Assembly (NCBI GenBank): GCA_021234155.1
Contig: JAJEKV010000075.1
Location: 2,659,280-2,723,279 of the forward strand
DNA length: 64,000 nt
Direction: 5' to 3'
Source of the DNA: Isoetes taiwanensis
Taxonomy: Eukaryota; Streptophyta; Lycopodiopsida; Isoetales; Isoetaceae
The notes beneath the pieces were generated by a model that worked only from the letters and a program-made list of their open reading frames with translations, ran no database searches and was not told where the DNA came from. Positions 11,497-21,474 of the stretch are shown here, piece after piece; the first letter of the stretch is position 1, and each line of letters opens with the position of its first letter. Position numbers and translations under genes: made by a program.

Positions 11497-11913
11497 TCAA
11501 GCGGGATGATCAGCAGCCTCCGGAGACGGGGGCTGCACTCCACTATTAGCGTACACGAATTCATCTCCACTACTCCCCCCTCCAGATTTTTCCTCCACAT
11601 CCTCAAAGACGCCTGCAGCATCCCAAAACCGCTTCCTTCTCCTTCCAACACGCTCTATTGGGACCACTCTTGGCTGGCTCCCAAATAATGACATGCGCAC
11701 ATCCTTATAGCTGCAGTGCTGCGGTGCCAGCATAATCCGCCAGGCTGCTTGCACTTGTTCCAAGGAGGCGTATGCAGAGTTATTGGGCAAGACCCAGGAA
11801 CTTGCCAGCCTGAACTTCCTAAGCATAAAGATGCATTTGATGGTGTGGAGAAGGGAGGCGGTCCCCGAACCTCGCCAAAGATGATATGACACATAGTGCA
11901 AAGCTTTGGCCAT
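11497..11913 (-). pseudogene. Right-arm Rep gene, post-HUH segment
   Basis: The 138-residue frame overlaps the end of the left copy (AKALHYVSYH) and reads through the junction where the left copy stops, continuing into LPNNSAYASLEQVQ, GRRRKRFW and the acidic tail. It therefore defines the true protein order: HUH domain, then this segment. It is separated from the HUH part (11960-12262) by a frame break near 11910-11960. Confidence 0.6.
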
Positions 11914-11959
11914 GAGGTTTCATTGTCAAGGACAATCAAGTGCTTGACCTCGCCAAATT

Positions 11960-12262
11960 TCATATAATGCATACATACCCTTCCCCTGGCACGCACTGCC
12001 CCGCAGATACATTGTGCATATGAGCTTTAAAATGCAACTTCCCAATGTCTTTCAAACAATATCCCACGAGGCCTTCGAAGCAATGCAATTTGCTTCCCCT
12101 CAGGGCTTTGCACAGAATCATGGCTCCTACTGGCTTACATGTGTTCCATCCAAGGAAGTTCTTGATTCTGACATTCAAGCTGGACGGGGTCTTGGCATCT
12201 GACCGCATAACAGCTTGGATGTGCAAATGGTCAAGGGATGAGCCCCTTTCCAATGCAACCAC
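11960..12262 (-). pseudogene. Right-arm Rep gene, HUH/Y1 catalytic segment
   Basis: This 100-residue frame contains the complete catalytic signature seen in the left arm: LERGSSLDHLHIQAVM (HUH) and FEGLVGYCLKDIG (Tyr/Lys motif III). Conservation of both motifs in both arms supports the assignment. Frameshifts on either side (near 12262-12294 and 11960) disconnect it from the N- and C-terminal parts. Confidence 0.65.
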
Positions 12263-12293
12263 TCCTCGCTTTGCGCCTCCCTCGTGAATACAA

Positions 12294-13061
12294 TCATTCG
12301 ATCAGATAAATGCCCTCGGGGACATCACATCCCCCAAACACTATGGTCACAGATGCATCTAACAACCCGGGCAAATCTACAGCCTCTTCTCCAGGCCCAC
12401 CACCAATGTCAATCCCAACATGTTCTTCCATAAAGCTCGGAATCCTCCGACCTCTCCCACGTCCCCGTTTCCTAGCCCCACCCCTGGCAATCTTAACATT
12501 CACACGGGGATCTGCCTCTTCTACGGTCTCATCTCCCACGGCTTCAACACCGGATTGTGTGACTGAAGGCGTGAATCTCACTTGCCTTGCACCTGGGCGC
12601 CCACCACTACCTCCTCTGCCTCCACCTCTACCACCCCTTCCCCTCCTTCCTCGATCCTTCCTACACAAATCCGGTGCCAATGCACCTATCCGGTCCTCAA
12701 ACACAGTAGGTATTCCTCGATTAGCCCCCACCTCACCACCAGATCTCTTACTTCCACATCTCTGCACTGAACTGTCCATCCCCAGCCTCAATTGTCTGGT
12801 CTTTGCATCCAGGTCTCCGTACCCCTCAACCACTACATCATCCCGGTGGCTCGGTTTGGCAAAAGCGTGAATCGGGCGCAACCCTTGTCTTTGCAACTTC
12901 CCTTTGCTCCCCTCACCCCTACCGCACTCGGTGGACACCCAACAAAGATCAAGGGAATGGAATACAGGCCGCCACCTCCGTCTACCAACACCTGCGGGGC
13001 CGCTTATCCAAAGAAAAGCCTCCGCTCCAAAGATCACGCATACCTTCACTTTCAACCGCAT
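12294..13061 (-). pseudogene. Right-arm Rep gene, N-terminal RGG-rich segment
   Basis: The 255-residue frame covers the N-terminus and Gly/Arg-rich regions and extends upstream of the left copy's ATG in the same frame (through DAKTRQLRLGMDSS). The left arm has lost one base here (AAGACAGAC versus AAGACCAGAC). The ancestral start codon may therefore lie further upstream than 8700. The frame ends at GGCDVPEG, before the HUH motif. Confidence 0.6.
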
Positions 13062-13649
13062 CTCTTCCTCATCTCATCATGTTCGTGTTCACCAACCTCA
13101 TGCGACCTTACGGCCTAGCCTCGCTCCCAACCTCCACACACACACGAATTCAAAGCTCCCGCAGCTTCCTGTGATCTCTGGCGACTACTCTGCGCCTCGC
13201 CCTCTCGCCCACCGCACACACACATAATAATTCTATGAAGGTTAACCAGGCTCACCAACATCCTCCATCGTCCTCCAAGCTCCTCGCAATCGCTCCGGCC
13301 ACATCAATCCTTCAAGCTATCACAGACAAAGCAGATCGCCGGGTGCAAATGAGACCGCCATCTCTCGCCCAGCACGGGGGTCAAAGTTGGCCTCCCTGTC
13401 GCAGACGACGCCTTGTGGACGCTTATCAGAGGGCATGACAAAAAATGGCTCGTGCCTTCCAAAATTGGTTGGCGTTCCTTTAATCTGCAATTGAGCCTTT
13501 GGCAAAAACATCCATGAAAAAGGGGAGTTCCAAAGCACCCAAAATAGCAATAACCATTCAAGCTCCTCCCACATGGCAAATTATACCATTTTTTATACAA
13601 TACGATACTGAAATCATAGTGCTAACCACTGCCAGAAAACCCTCCCACA

Positions 13650-13676
13650 ATGCTTATCATCAATCATGATAAGCAT
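13650..13676. repeat. Right terminal hairpin of the Rep palindrome
   Basis: An 11-bp stem, ATGCTTATCAT / ATGATAAGCAT, with loop CAATC. The loop reads CAATC on the plus strand at both ends. If the hairpin belonged to the inverted repeat it should read GATTG here. It is therefore either a 27-nt direct (target) duplication or a terminal hairpin that has inverted relative to its arm. Confidence 0.85.
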
Positions 13677-13771
13677 CAATCAAGTTAGTTTTAGTTTTAG
13701 TTTTGATTATTGTAGTTTTAGTTTTTTGGGTGGTCTCATTATAAGGTTGTCGGTACTAATATATGGCATGT

Positions 13772-13928
13772 CTACTAGACGTTTTTAGCATATGTATCGC
13801 GATGGTTTTAAGTACGCCCGATTTGGGTTGGCCTCCCATGGAAACCCTTCCGGTTTCCATGGAAACCCTTTCCTATTTTCCATGGAAACCCTTCCGGCTT
13901 TTCACTAAAACCAGAAAACGTCTAGTAG
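13772..13928. repeat. 157-bp fold-back with 14-bp inverted ends
   Basis: CTACTAGACGTTTT at 13772-13785 is exactly complementary to AAAACGTCTAGTAG at 13915-13928. The interior is filled with CCATGGAAACCCTTCC-type words. It could be a small MITE-like element or part of a larger decayed element. No target duplication is visible. Confidence 0.6.
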
Positions 13929-14300
13929 GATACCGAATTTCCATGTTTGGAAAATAGGAAGGGTTTTCATGGAAAATAGGAAGGGTTTCGAAAAACCAGA
14001 AGGATTTCCTATTTTGAAAACCGGAAGGGTTTCCCTGGAAAATAGGAAGGGTTTCCACCCTTTTTTTTAATATTTTTAATTTTGACACATGAGGGCCTTT
14101 ATAGACCACGCCTTTCAAGATGCACGTCGCCCATTAGTGGGGCACGCTGATAAATATGCACGCCACCCAAGAATTCAAAATGTAATTCAAATGGAAACCC
14201 TTCCTATTTTCCATGGCATTGGAAAATAGGAAGGCTTTGCCATGGAAAATAGGAAGGCTTTCCACAAATGGGGGAAAATAGGAAGGGTTTCCACACCCCA
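13840..14300. repeat. Field of GGAAGGGTTTCC / GGAAACCCTTCC repeats
   Basis: At least ten copies of the core GGAAACCCTTCC, or its complement with AAAATAGGAAGGGTTTCC context, occur in both orientations, interrupted by unrelated DNA (14090-14190). Two more copies lie at 16602-16640, 2.3 kb away. The mixed orientation gives strong potential for secondary structure. The regularity is too low for a classical minisatellite, and I know no named family. Confidence 0.75.
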
Positions 14301-16770
14301 GCAAAAAATTTCTAAGGGTTTATGCTCTTCTTGCACTTGCTCTCCGCCATTGCATCCTCCTTATGGATCCGGGGCTTGATGCATTTGAACGATGCGAGGA
14401 GGATGCTTCTACAGATTCATCACTATATGATTCGGACGAAACTGTAAGTGATTTTGCTTAAAAAAACATTGACAATGTTGCAAGTTTTGAGGATTTACAC
14501 GATGAAGACAATGCAAGATGGCAATTTGATATGGTAACATTTGTTCAACCTTGCAATACTGATACCAGTCCAAGTTTTGGATTGAAGGAGGTTACGTGAT
14601 TCACCCAAACCTTATTAGAACCCGCAAAGATATGTATGGTGTCACTTTATAATCTATAAGTTATCAACTAGGAGATCTAAAAGACGAAAGCCATAGCCAT
14701 CAAAATTGCCCAACATTTACAACTACCAGAGCTACAGAGCTACCTTGTCTGCATATTCTTTTACACACATGTAGCGTGCTTGCGCTGCTCAAGCAATGTG
14801 CACAAACATACCGAGCAGGACACGTTGAACTATACAAATTTCTAGTTTTCTTGTTATCACATAATTGTATAAGAGGATACATGCAATCATGTAATTTTAT
14901 AAGAGGAAACACACAAGGGATGTAAAAGCGCCAAGATAAACACCCCCAACATGACAATGAAAGTGTAGCATCTAGATCCGAGCCGAACAATCAACGAGTT
15001 CCAATGTTACTTTGGCTAGGGGATGAAAAAACAAAGAAACACATATGCAATCCTAAAAGGCATATAAGGTCAGAGAAAAGAGAGGAGAGAGAAACTAGTG
15101 TTGTAACACATGGTAACCAAGATAATTTATAATGCAGAATTGGCTAGCAACTTTCATTCCACAATGTAAGGGAATGTCAGTGTAATGTGTAACAGCATCA
15201 CAGCTCATCAAAAACAAAATGCCACCTAATTTCTATATTGTTCAATTACAAAAGCCCAGGACAATGGAGCAGCATGTATTGTATATATTAAGCCAACTTA
15301 AACAACTTAAAATTTGCAAGTAACATTCGTGAAAGAGCTCTAAGGTCTATCTCGACTCAAGTCTTGCAGCCTTTCGGCTATGCATAGTAAATTTCAATAC
15401 GGCTCCACCGAATCGCAATTATAGGAAGCCTTGGGCGCTTCTTAAAACTTCCATAAACATTACTGTCAATCTCACAATTTATCAGTCACAATTTGCAATT
15501 TCACAATTTGTTCCACAATTGCAGAGTCGCAATTTACCAAAAGGCAGTTACAAAGCTATGCAGGATATCGACTCTGCATGCATGAGCAATGAGCCGTCCT
15601 ATGCACAATGACTGCATAAAAAGCTGAATAAGATTTCTAAAGTGAATATATTACCTTGCTAAACTGCATATGATATCACTTTTAGAAAGTCTATTGAAGA
15701 CGTCATCCTCAAACAAAAGCATTCTGCACACAGTCCCTGTACTTCAAAAATCGTGTAAAAATCTTTTCTGGCCAAAATTTGCAGATCGAAGTCTAATGTA
15801 TGAAGATGCTGGGAAGAGTTCTTACCAAAAGAAGAGGATGTAACAGATAGGATGCCCGCTGCCAGAGGATGCTGCAGAAAGAATCAAATTTCAGTACTTC
15901 TTGGGAGAGCTAGCAAGGCTGGCCCTCTAATCCTATCAATATGTGCCCTGCTTTGAATCCCTCTGCTCTATATCTTGATTTGCAAGCAAAAAGATGGGGA
16001 GGGGAAGGAGTATGAAAAAGAAAAGAAGAGAAGAAAGAAGAGCTGCCTGCTTTTGCCATAGCCCTTTCTGTTTGCCGATGTTGCAAAGTCTTGCCATTGC
16101 TATCTGCATACTGCCCATCCAACAAGATCTGCAAGAACCCAAAACCATCTTCAAAACCATCTTCTGCTGTCTGCTCATCGCCGTAGCCAGAAAAGCGCCC
16201 ATCCTCCATATGCCTAACCTTCTCTATCTGGCATATCCGCTGCTTCTATCCTATATTAATCTGCCATAGCTGTCTGTATCTGCACGAGAAAGAAAAAAGG
16301 TTGAAGAGGCAAAACCATAGCCCTGTGTCTGATCTGAAGAAATCTGCAAGCAAGAAATGGGAAGGAAGTAGAAAAGAAGAGAAAAAGGAGAGTTGCTGCT
16401 GCCGCTCGTTGCCATTCCGACTGCTTGCCGCCCACAACCTCCTTGATCGACAATCGCCAATTGCAAAGAAAACTGTCGGAGAAAGAGGTAAGAACAAAAA
16501 GTTTCTTTTCTGGGAAAAGCTTTTCAAGAATAGCCGTCCAAATTTAATTCCAAGAATTAATTACGCACCCAAAAAAAAATATATATATATATATATTTTC
16601 CTGGAGGGTTTCCATGTTCAAACTTGGAAGGGTTTCCATTTTTTATAAATATAACCCCAATCGGGGGGAGATAGTGTGAGCGTATGTATCGTGTCTTATA
16701 ATTTCATATTTTGTAGCATTGTAGATCAATGAATGTGCAAAAGATCGCAAAAATGTAAACAGTAAGATTT
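14301..16770. other. Non-coding stretch; one short exon-like segment
   Basis: Around 14363 an ATG opens MDPGLDAF followed by an acidic Ser-rich stretch and a GTAAGT donor-like site. This could be the first exon of a lost transposase, but nothing follows. Between 15900 and 16550 purine-rich tracts (GAAAAGAAGAGAAG-type) create several spurious frames on both strands. At 16580-16597 there is an (AT)n run. No gene is supported. Confidence 0.5.
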
Positions 16771-16774
16771 CTGA

Positions 16775-16907
16775 AGTTTCAAAGGAGACATCATCATTAA
16801 AGAGGATTTGTAAATTAATTCAGCGGAACAGTTCCATTTGGAGTTTCAAAGGAGACATCATCATTTAAGAGGATTTGTAAATTAATTCAGCGGAACAGTT
16901 CCATTTG
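16775..16907. repeat. Two tandem copies of a 67-bp unit
   Basis: AGTTTCAAAGGAGACATCAT begins at 16775 and again at 16842. The copies differ at only a couple of positions (ATTAAAG versus ATTTAAG). Confidence 0.9.
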
Positions 16908-17052
16908 GCGCTAGACATGGCTATAAATTCTCAAATGTACCCTATTCATATCATAAGATGAAAGCGACGACCAAACTCTAGTTTCTGATTATAGGTTAGA
17001 GATGAAGATATTTTGGGGGAGAATAATCATGAGATTGCATTCAAGTGCTACG

Positions 17053-17176
17053 TTTGATTAATGTTACGGTGCTACAATCCAGAAGTTGGGTTGCCTTCTT
17101 AACATGGCTGCAACTTTGATTAATCTTAGGGTGCTACAATCCAGAAGTTGGGTTGCCTTTTTAACATGGCTGCAAC
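17053..17176. repeat. Two tandem copies of a 62-bp unit
   Basis: TTTGATTAATGTTACGGTGC begins at 17053 and a near-identical copy starts at 17115. Both contain ATCCAGAAGTTGGGTTGCC. Confidence 0.9.
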
Positions 17177-17526
17177 TTCCCGGAAGTTGCAACCAAGGGG
17201 CCCAAACATGATGCCAGCGTGGAAAACGTTGAGTCAATATCTAATTCGGCTTGTGCAGACTTTTTTAAGCCAGGCTTGGAACTATGTTCCAGGTGTTGTT
17301 CATCTGCAGGTTCGGCAAGGTTCGAACCTTTTTGAGTTTCAGGTTTGTGGGTGGGGGGAATAATTGCAACTCTGTCCTGCCCTGATTTACTATTGAATAT
17401 TTGTATTTTTCCTTTGTCGATAAAAATTGTGTCTTCCTCTCTTGCGCTTTCTCTTAGCACATTTGCATCTCGCCCAAGCTCTACGCCCAGGTATTCTTCA
17501 CACAAAGCGTCGCGACCATTTATCAT
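17161..17526 (-). CDS. Hypothetical 121-residue frame, weakly supported
   Basis: A minus-strand frame with mixed, soluble composition (MINGRDALCEEYLG...) and no recognised domain. It overlaps a tandem repeat at its 3' end. It may be a first exon of a lost gene or chance. It is listed because its composition is more protein-like than the neighbouring shadows. Confidence 0.2.
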   Translation of the reverse strand: MINGRDALCEEYLGVELGRDANVLRESAREEDTIFIDKGKIQIFNSKSGQDRVAIIPPTHKPETQKGSNLAEPADEQHLEHSSKPGLKKSAQAELDIDSTFSTLASCLGPLVATSGKLQPC

Positions 17527-17649
17527 TTGATGTTTTTCTAACCTCTTCTTTTTTTGGTTTCAGATGGCGATCAGTTCAATCACAATTGTAAACGATTGGG
17601 GATGTTTCAACGTTTTCATTGGTAGCTTCATTACCATTTAGTCTGCTAC

Positions 17650-18644
17650 TTGGGGTGATTTTCGGGTCAAGCGAAGTATAAGGAATGATGATTCTGCGCA
17701 TTGGAGGGTTACAGTCGTCAGTTTTGAGTCTAAAATGGAAATCTATATCCAGGTTGTTGGCTTTGAGTCTAAAAAAAGAAATCTATGTCCAGGTTAAACA
17801 TGTATATACACCATTTGATATGGCAAAAGAGAAGATTAGATCTCGCCAAACTTTTCCTGACCTGTAGGCGAATTGTGGGTAGATTTACTGTTTTTCCTTT
17901 CTTTATTGTAATTTTTAGTTCTCCAATTGCTACTTTGTTTGCTGTCAGGACTTTGTATTTTCGATGTGCAAGACTTGGAGCCATCGAGCTTCATGACGAG
18001 CGTGTTCTATTCGTTTCATTATGATCTCGGTTCTCTATTATTTGAAGGTTAGACTGCGGTGCAACTCAGAAAGGATAGGGTGTGGTTTTGGCGCTATGAA
18101 TACTATCCCCCGAAAAGCAAGATTGTTGAACTACCTCTGCCTCCTCTCTCTCAGCTTTACTCCCACCTTTTGGATAATACAACAATTTTATTGGTGAAAA
18201 CGAAGCTGACCCAAGAAATATTGACTCTATTAAGAGAAAAGCGTGGAGTTTGTGGGCATGTTAAGGTAAATAAAGCTATAAACATCTTCATTGTATTATT
18301 TAAGGATGTTGAGGTTATGAAGAAGGCTTCCAAGATGTATACAGCGAATGCTTCTAAGGTATTTTTGGACAAGATTTTCTGTAAAGGTTAGATTGCATGA
18401 GTCTGCCGAGAATGTCGAATGCAAAATAAAGAAGGAGAGCACACAAATTAAGTACTGCATTCGAAAACAAACTCTCTACATCACCTTCAAGTACAGAAGA
18501 TGGAGGCGAGTCAAGGAAGGAACTAAGTGGATTTGGGTTCTCGTGGAACAAGATGATGCAGATGGGACGCATTCCAAGGTCATAGATATCAGCATTATGA
18601 AGGATGGTCAGCCATACAAGACCTTTAGAATTGAAACAGAGTGA
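17650..18644 (+). pseudogene. Hypothetical plus-strand coding fragments of unknown family
   Basis: Three fragments look protein-like. One around 17655-17755 reads RSIRNDDSAHWRVTVVSFES. Another is at 18059-18391. The third, at 18348-18644, is lysine-rich and contains LYITFKYRRWRRVKEG and a C-terminal DISIMKDGQPYKTFRIETE before a stop. A 38-bp-period imperfect duplication (TTTGAGTCTAAAA...) at about 17723-17797 breaks the first. Candidate GT..AG boundaries exist, but I cannot assemble a convincing gene and do not recognise the family. Confidence 0.3.
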
Positions 18645-18865
18645 ACCTGAATGTTGGAGGCAGAATGTGATTTGAATGTTTTTCGTTTTTTTTTTTAAAT
18701 ATTGTTGTAAAGTTGGAAAAAGACGGATTTATATAAGACAAAAGATTGTTTACCACCAATACTTCTTTCCGTGTGTGATAATATATCAAAGAACACTTGG
18801 GTATGCTGGGTTCAAATCCCTTAGTATTTTGAATGTCATTAACGTTTGATTTTCTCAGTGTCGTC

Positions 18866-19104
18866 CACGGTGCGAATAGGTATTGTTCACAAAATAAGAA
18901 AGTGGTGCCTTCGCACCGTAGCCACGGTGCGAAATTGTAGAGTTCATAAATTATGCAAGTGTTGTTTTCGCACCGTAACCACGGTGCGAATTAGTGTCAA
19001 ATATATAATATCAAAGTGCCATTTTCGCACCATAGCCATGGTGCGAAATTATAGAGTTTATAAATTTGCGACTGTTGTTTTCGCACCGTACCCATGGTGT
19101 GAAT
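18866..19104. repeat. Hairpin array, cluster 1 (57-bp period)
   Basis: Four complete small palindromes start at 18910, 18967, 19024 and 19080, preceded by a half copy ending at 18877. Each is TTCGCACCGT, a 4-nt loop, then ACGGTGCGAA, except that the copy at 19024 has TTCGCACCAT paired with ATGGTGCGAA and the copy at 19080 is imperfect. Spacers are 32-33 nt. The first and third spacers share (G)TTCATAAATT-like sequence. The geometry resembles a CRISPR array superficially, but this is a plant satellite-like repeat. Confidence 0.85.
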
Positions 19105-19239
19105 CAATCCATTATTTGTTCTGTAGTCTTAGGTGTTATTCGCTCTCGCAAATCAAGCCGCTACTAAGGCGCTCCCCTCGAAACTACCATAAAATGAGGT
19201 GTTGGGCAATGGGAATGGCGAAGAGAAGATCAGATAAGG

Positions 19240-20640
19240 CCTGGGATAATAGTTGAAAAAGAATGGGATTTTCATCTGAAGCACCCAGAAGAGTTTGAGA
19301 AAGAGATACAAGAGCCAGTAGATGCAACTACTGTATATAATAACTTTTGTTTGACAGTAGACATTATTGCAGAGTGTAACAGGCATACAGATGCATATGG
19401 AAGCCCTCTTCATAGCTTCATGAATAGAGACGTGAAACTATGTCCTGTTACTGGCCATGAGCATCAGGCTTTTGTTAAGATGTTTCCGAAGCCTAATCAA
19501 CATCAGATTAGGAGGTCTCTGACAAGGCTACCTACAGAACTGTGCAGGCAAGAAGGCAAAGAAAGCTTTTACAGCCTAGAGATTATGTTAAACACATACA
19601 TGATTTACAGTAGGACAAATCAAGTTGCAGAGTCTTGTTTAAGTGTGCAGGTTGCTCAGATAGAATGTCCTTCCTCACCAGGATCCTGAGGAAGAGAAGT
19701 TCCTATTGGAGAATGAAGAGAATGAGGATCCATTGGAAGAAGAGGCCCCCGAGCATAAACTGTCTAGTTGGGATCTATCAGAAGCACATCCCATCCACAT
19801 AGGTCGGAAACCATACTTATTGTTGCCTAATATATCTTAAGTGACTGGGATGAGAGAGGACGGGATACTAGGACATATATATACTCATGTTGTAGGCCTG
19901 GGAGGACTTATAGACTTCCAATCAGATGTTCCCAGACAAATGATGGAGGCTATGACTTCAGGAACGAGGATGATACTGTCCTTCCCGATGGGTTCTAGCA
20001 GAAGCTGGGAAGCATCATCCATGACATCAGCAATAGTATGGATGAATACTTTGTGAACCCGTCAGCATTTCCTGCAAGGGTTTCCTTATTGTCAGCTGGT
20101 AATGTCGTGGTAGAGGGGATTTTTAAGGAGACCTCAGTCTGCCACAACATCCTAGTTCCACCTGACTGCATTGTGGTCAGGGTGGACACAGCTGTAGATC
20201 CAACTTGCCATATGCCCTGCCCCACTCCTCGAGCTGAGACAATAGACGAAGTTGTCAGAGCTATGTCATGTGGCCGAGACTCATGACGTCAATGTCCGGC
20301 GTGGAGAACAGACCATTCCAGTTCATCAATAATGAACTGGATTACATCCTCGGGAATCCACAGAATCCCTATAAGCAGGCTCAGATGGTGGACCAGAGTC
20401 AGCTCTAGTGGCCGATTAAACAGAGTATGCTCCAGGGCCATTAGAGCCGAGTTTGCTGCAGTGGAATCAGGATACCAGAAACACGTTGAAGGAGTTATCA
20501 ACACTTTTCGATCCTTCTCATTGTTAGAAAATGGCCAGTGTGTTGTTATATTCGATCAGACAAAGGGCACCTGTCACATTTAAGGGTCTGAACGGGACTT
20601 GAACCCACCAGAGCCGGAGGGAGATACAAACATGGGTGAT
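19240..20640 (+). pseudogene. Degenerate coding region of unknown family upstream of the H3-like domain
   Basis: Protein-like segments follow one another in shifting frames. An EKEWDFHLKHPEEFEKEIQE segment continues into the frame 19351-19689. A very acidic segment around 19690-19835 (EENEDPLEEEAPEH) comes next. The frame 20038-20286 has LLSAGNVVVEGIFKETSVCH, and a segment around 20287-20400 has NRPFQFINNELDYILGNPQN. Stops and frameshifts are frequent. I recognise no domain. Continuity with the H3-like part suggests one large ancestral protein or a gene cluster of a mobile or viral-like element. Confidence 0.4.
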
Positions 20641-21236
20641 CAGGGGGATAAGGGACATGTCCAGGGAAGGGGCATGGGGATGATGATACATTGAAGCCTA
20701 GTTCTAGTGGAAGAACTCCCCCAAAGTAGAATGCCCCCAAGAAGTCCGTCTAGAACGGGAATCGAAGACAAATTCCTAGTTGGAGACAAGTTGAGAGAGA
20801 TGCAGCCAAGTAGACAGATAAGCATGGGAATAAGCGAAAGCTGAAGGAACAGGATCCCAATGTTAGATATGGGGGCCCTGAGAAGTTGAAGGGTGCTGCT
20901 CCTGGCATGCAAGCTTTACAGGAGATCCAGAAGTATAGGCGCGCACCCATCCTCTGATTCCAAAGATTGCCTTTGCCAGACTTATGAAGTTCGAGATATC
21001 GGATATTTACCAAAAGAGAAAGGAAGGAAGAAAAGGAGGGAGAAAACTCTGGATTATGTTCTGCCCGTGGAGGATGAGGTAAACAAAATCCAAGCAGAGG
21101 TCTTGGATATTTTCAGGAGGCAGCCGGGTCATCTAGTTAGCCTCTTCGAAGACAATGTCAAATGTTGTGTGCATAGGGGACATGTCACTGTGTAGGAGAG
21201 GGACTATAACCTAGCAAGGTACTTCCGAGGATGCCT
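20640..21236 (+). pseudogene. Divergent histone H3-like domain (frameshifted)
   Basis: Reading through one single-base frame change near 20955, the translation follows the histone H3 fold in order. First is a basic tail with RTPPK and APKKSV words. Then comes PGMQALQEIQKYRRAPIL, matching the H3 alphaN/alpha1 region GTVALREIRKY, and LIPKIAFARLMKFEI, matching LIRKLPFQRLVREI. A longer, very basic loop follows, then LVSLFEDNVKCCVHRGHVTV and, after a stop, RDYNLARYFRG, matching the H3 alpha2-alpha3 segment. The match is ordered and specific but divergent, with an extended loop 1. It is not a recently copied cellular H3. In-frame stops make this copy inactive. Confidence 0.6.
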
Positions 21237-21393
21237 CCATTAGGAGGATTTTTGTAACCATATCACCAGGAAGTAATATTTGTGTTTTTTTGTATTATTG
21301 TCTCTATTAGCTCATAACTTTAAGTTCTCTTACTATAATACATATAGTTGTCTTGATGTGTTGGACGCTTATAACCTTATTGGAAGAATCTAT

Positions 21394-21474
21394 TTTGCAC
21401 AATTGCCACGGTGCGAAAAGGACGATTTCACAATTTATGGGAGGTCCTATTTCGCACCATAGCGATGGAGCGAA
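21394..21474. repeat. Hairpin array, cluster 2 (two units, 57-bp period)
   Basis: Units start at 21394 (imperfect, TTTGCACAAT..ACGGTGCGAA) and 21451 (TTCGCACCAT..ATGGAGCGAA). The spacer contains CACAATTTATGGGAG, shared with cluster 3. Confidence 0.75.

Larger units (their letters stand above)
10756..13647 (-). mobile_element. Right arm of the palindrome: inverted second copy of the Rep-type transposon
   Basis: This is the reverse complement of 7913-10730 with substitutions and small indels, most divergent around 12850-13110. It ends CCCTCCCA at 13640-13647. Relative to this arm, the left end carries about 30 extra bases between its hairpin and TGGGAGGG. The Rep gene in this arm reads on the minus strand, converging with the left copy. 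Its lesions are different from those in the left arm. Confidence 0.85.

Noticed and set aside
15910-16648. Several 60-115 aa frames in purine-rich DNA
   Set aside because: Low-complexity GAAAAG-type tracts open in many frames; no consistent gene structure.
18866-19104. Regularly spaced palindromic repeats resembling a CRISPR array
   Set aside because: Nuclear plant context, spacers are partly related to each other, no cas genes, and further clusters of the same repeat occur nearby; it is a satellite-like hairpin repeat.
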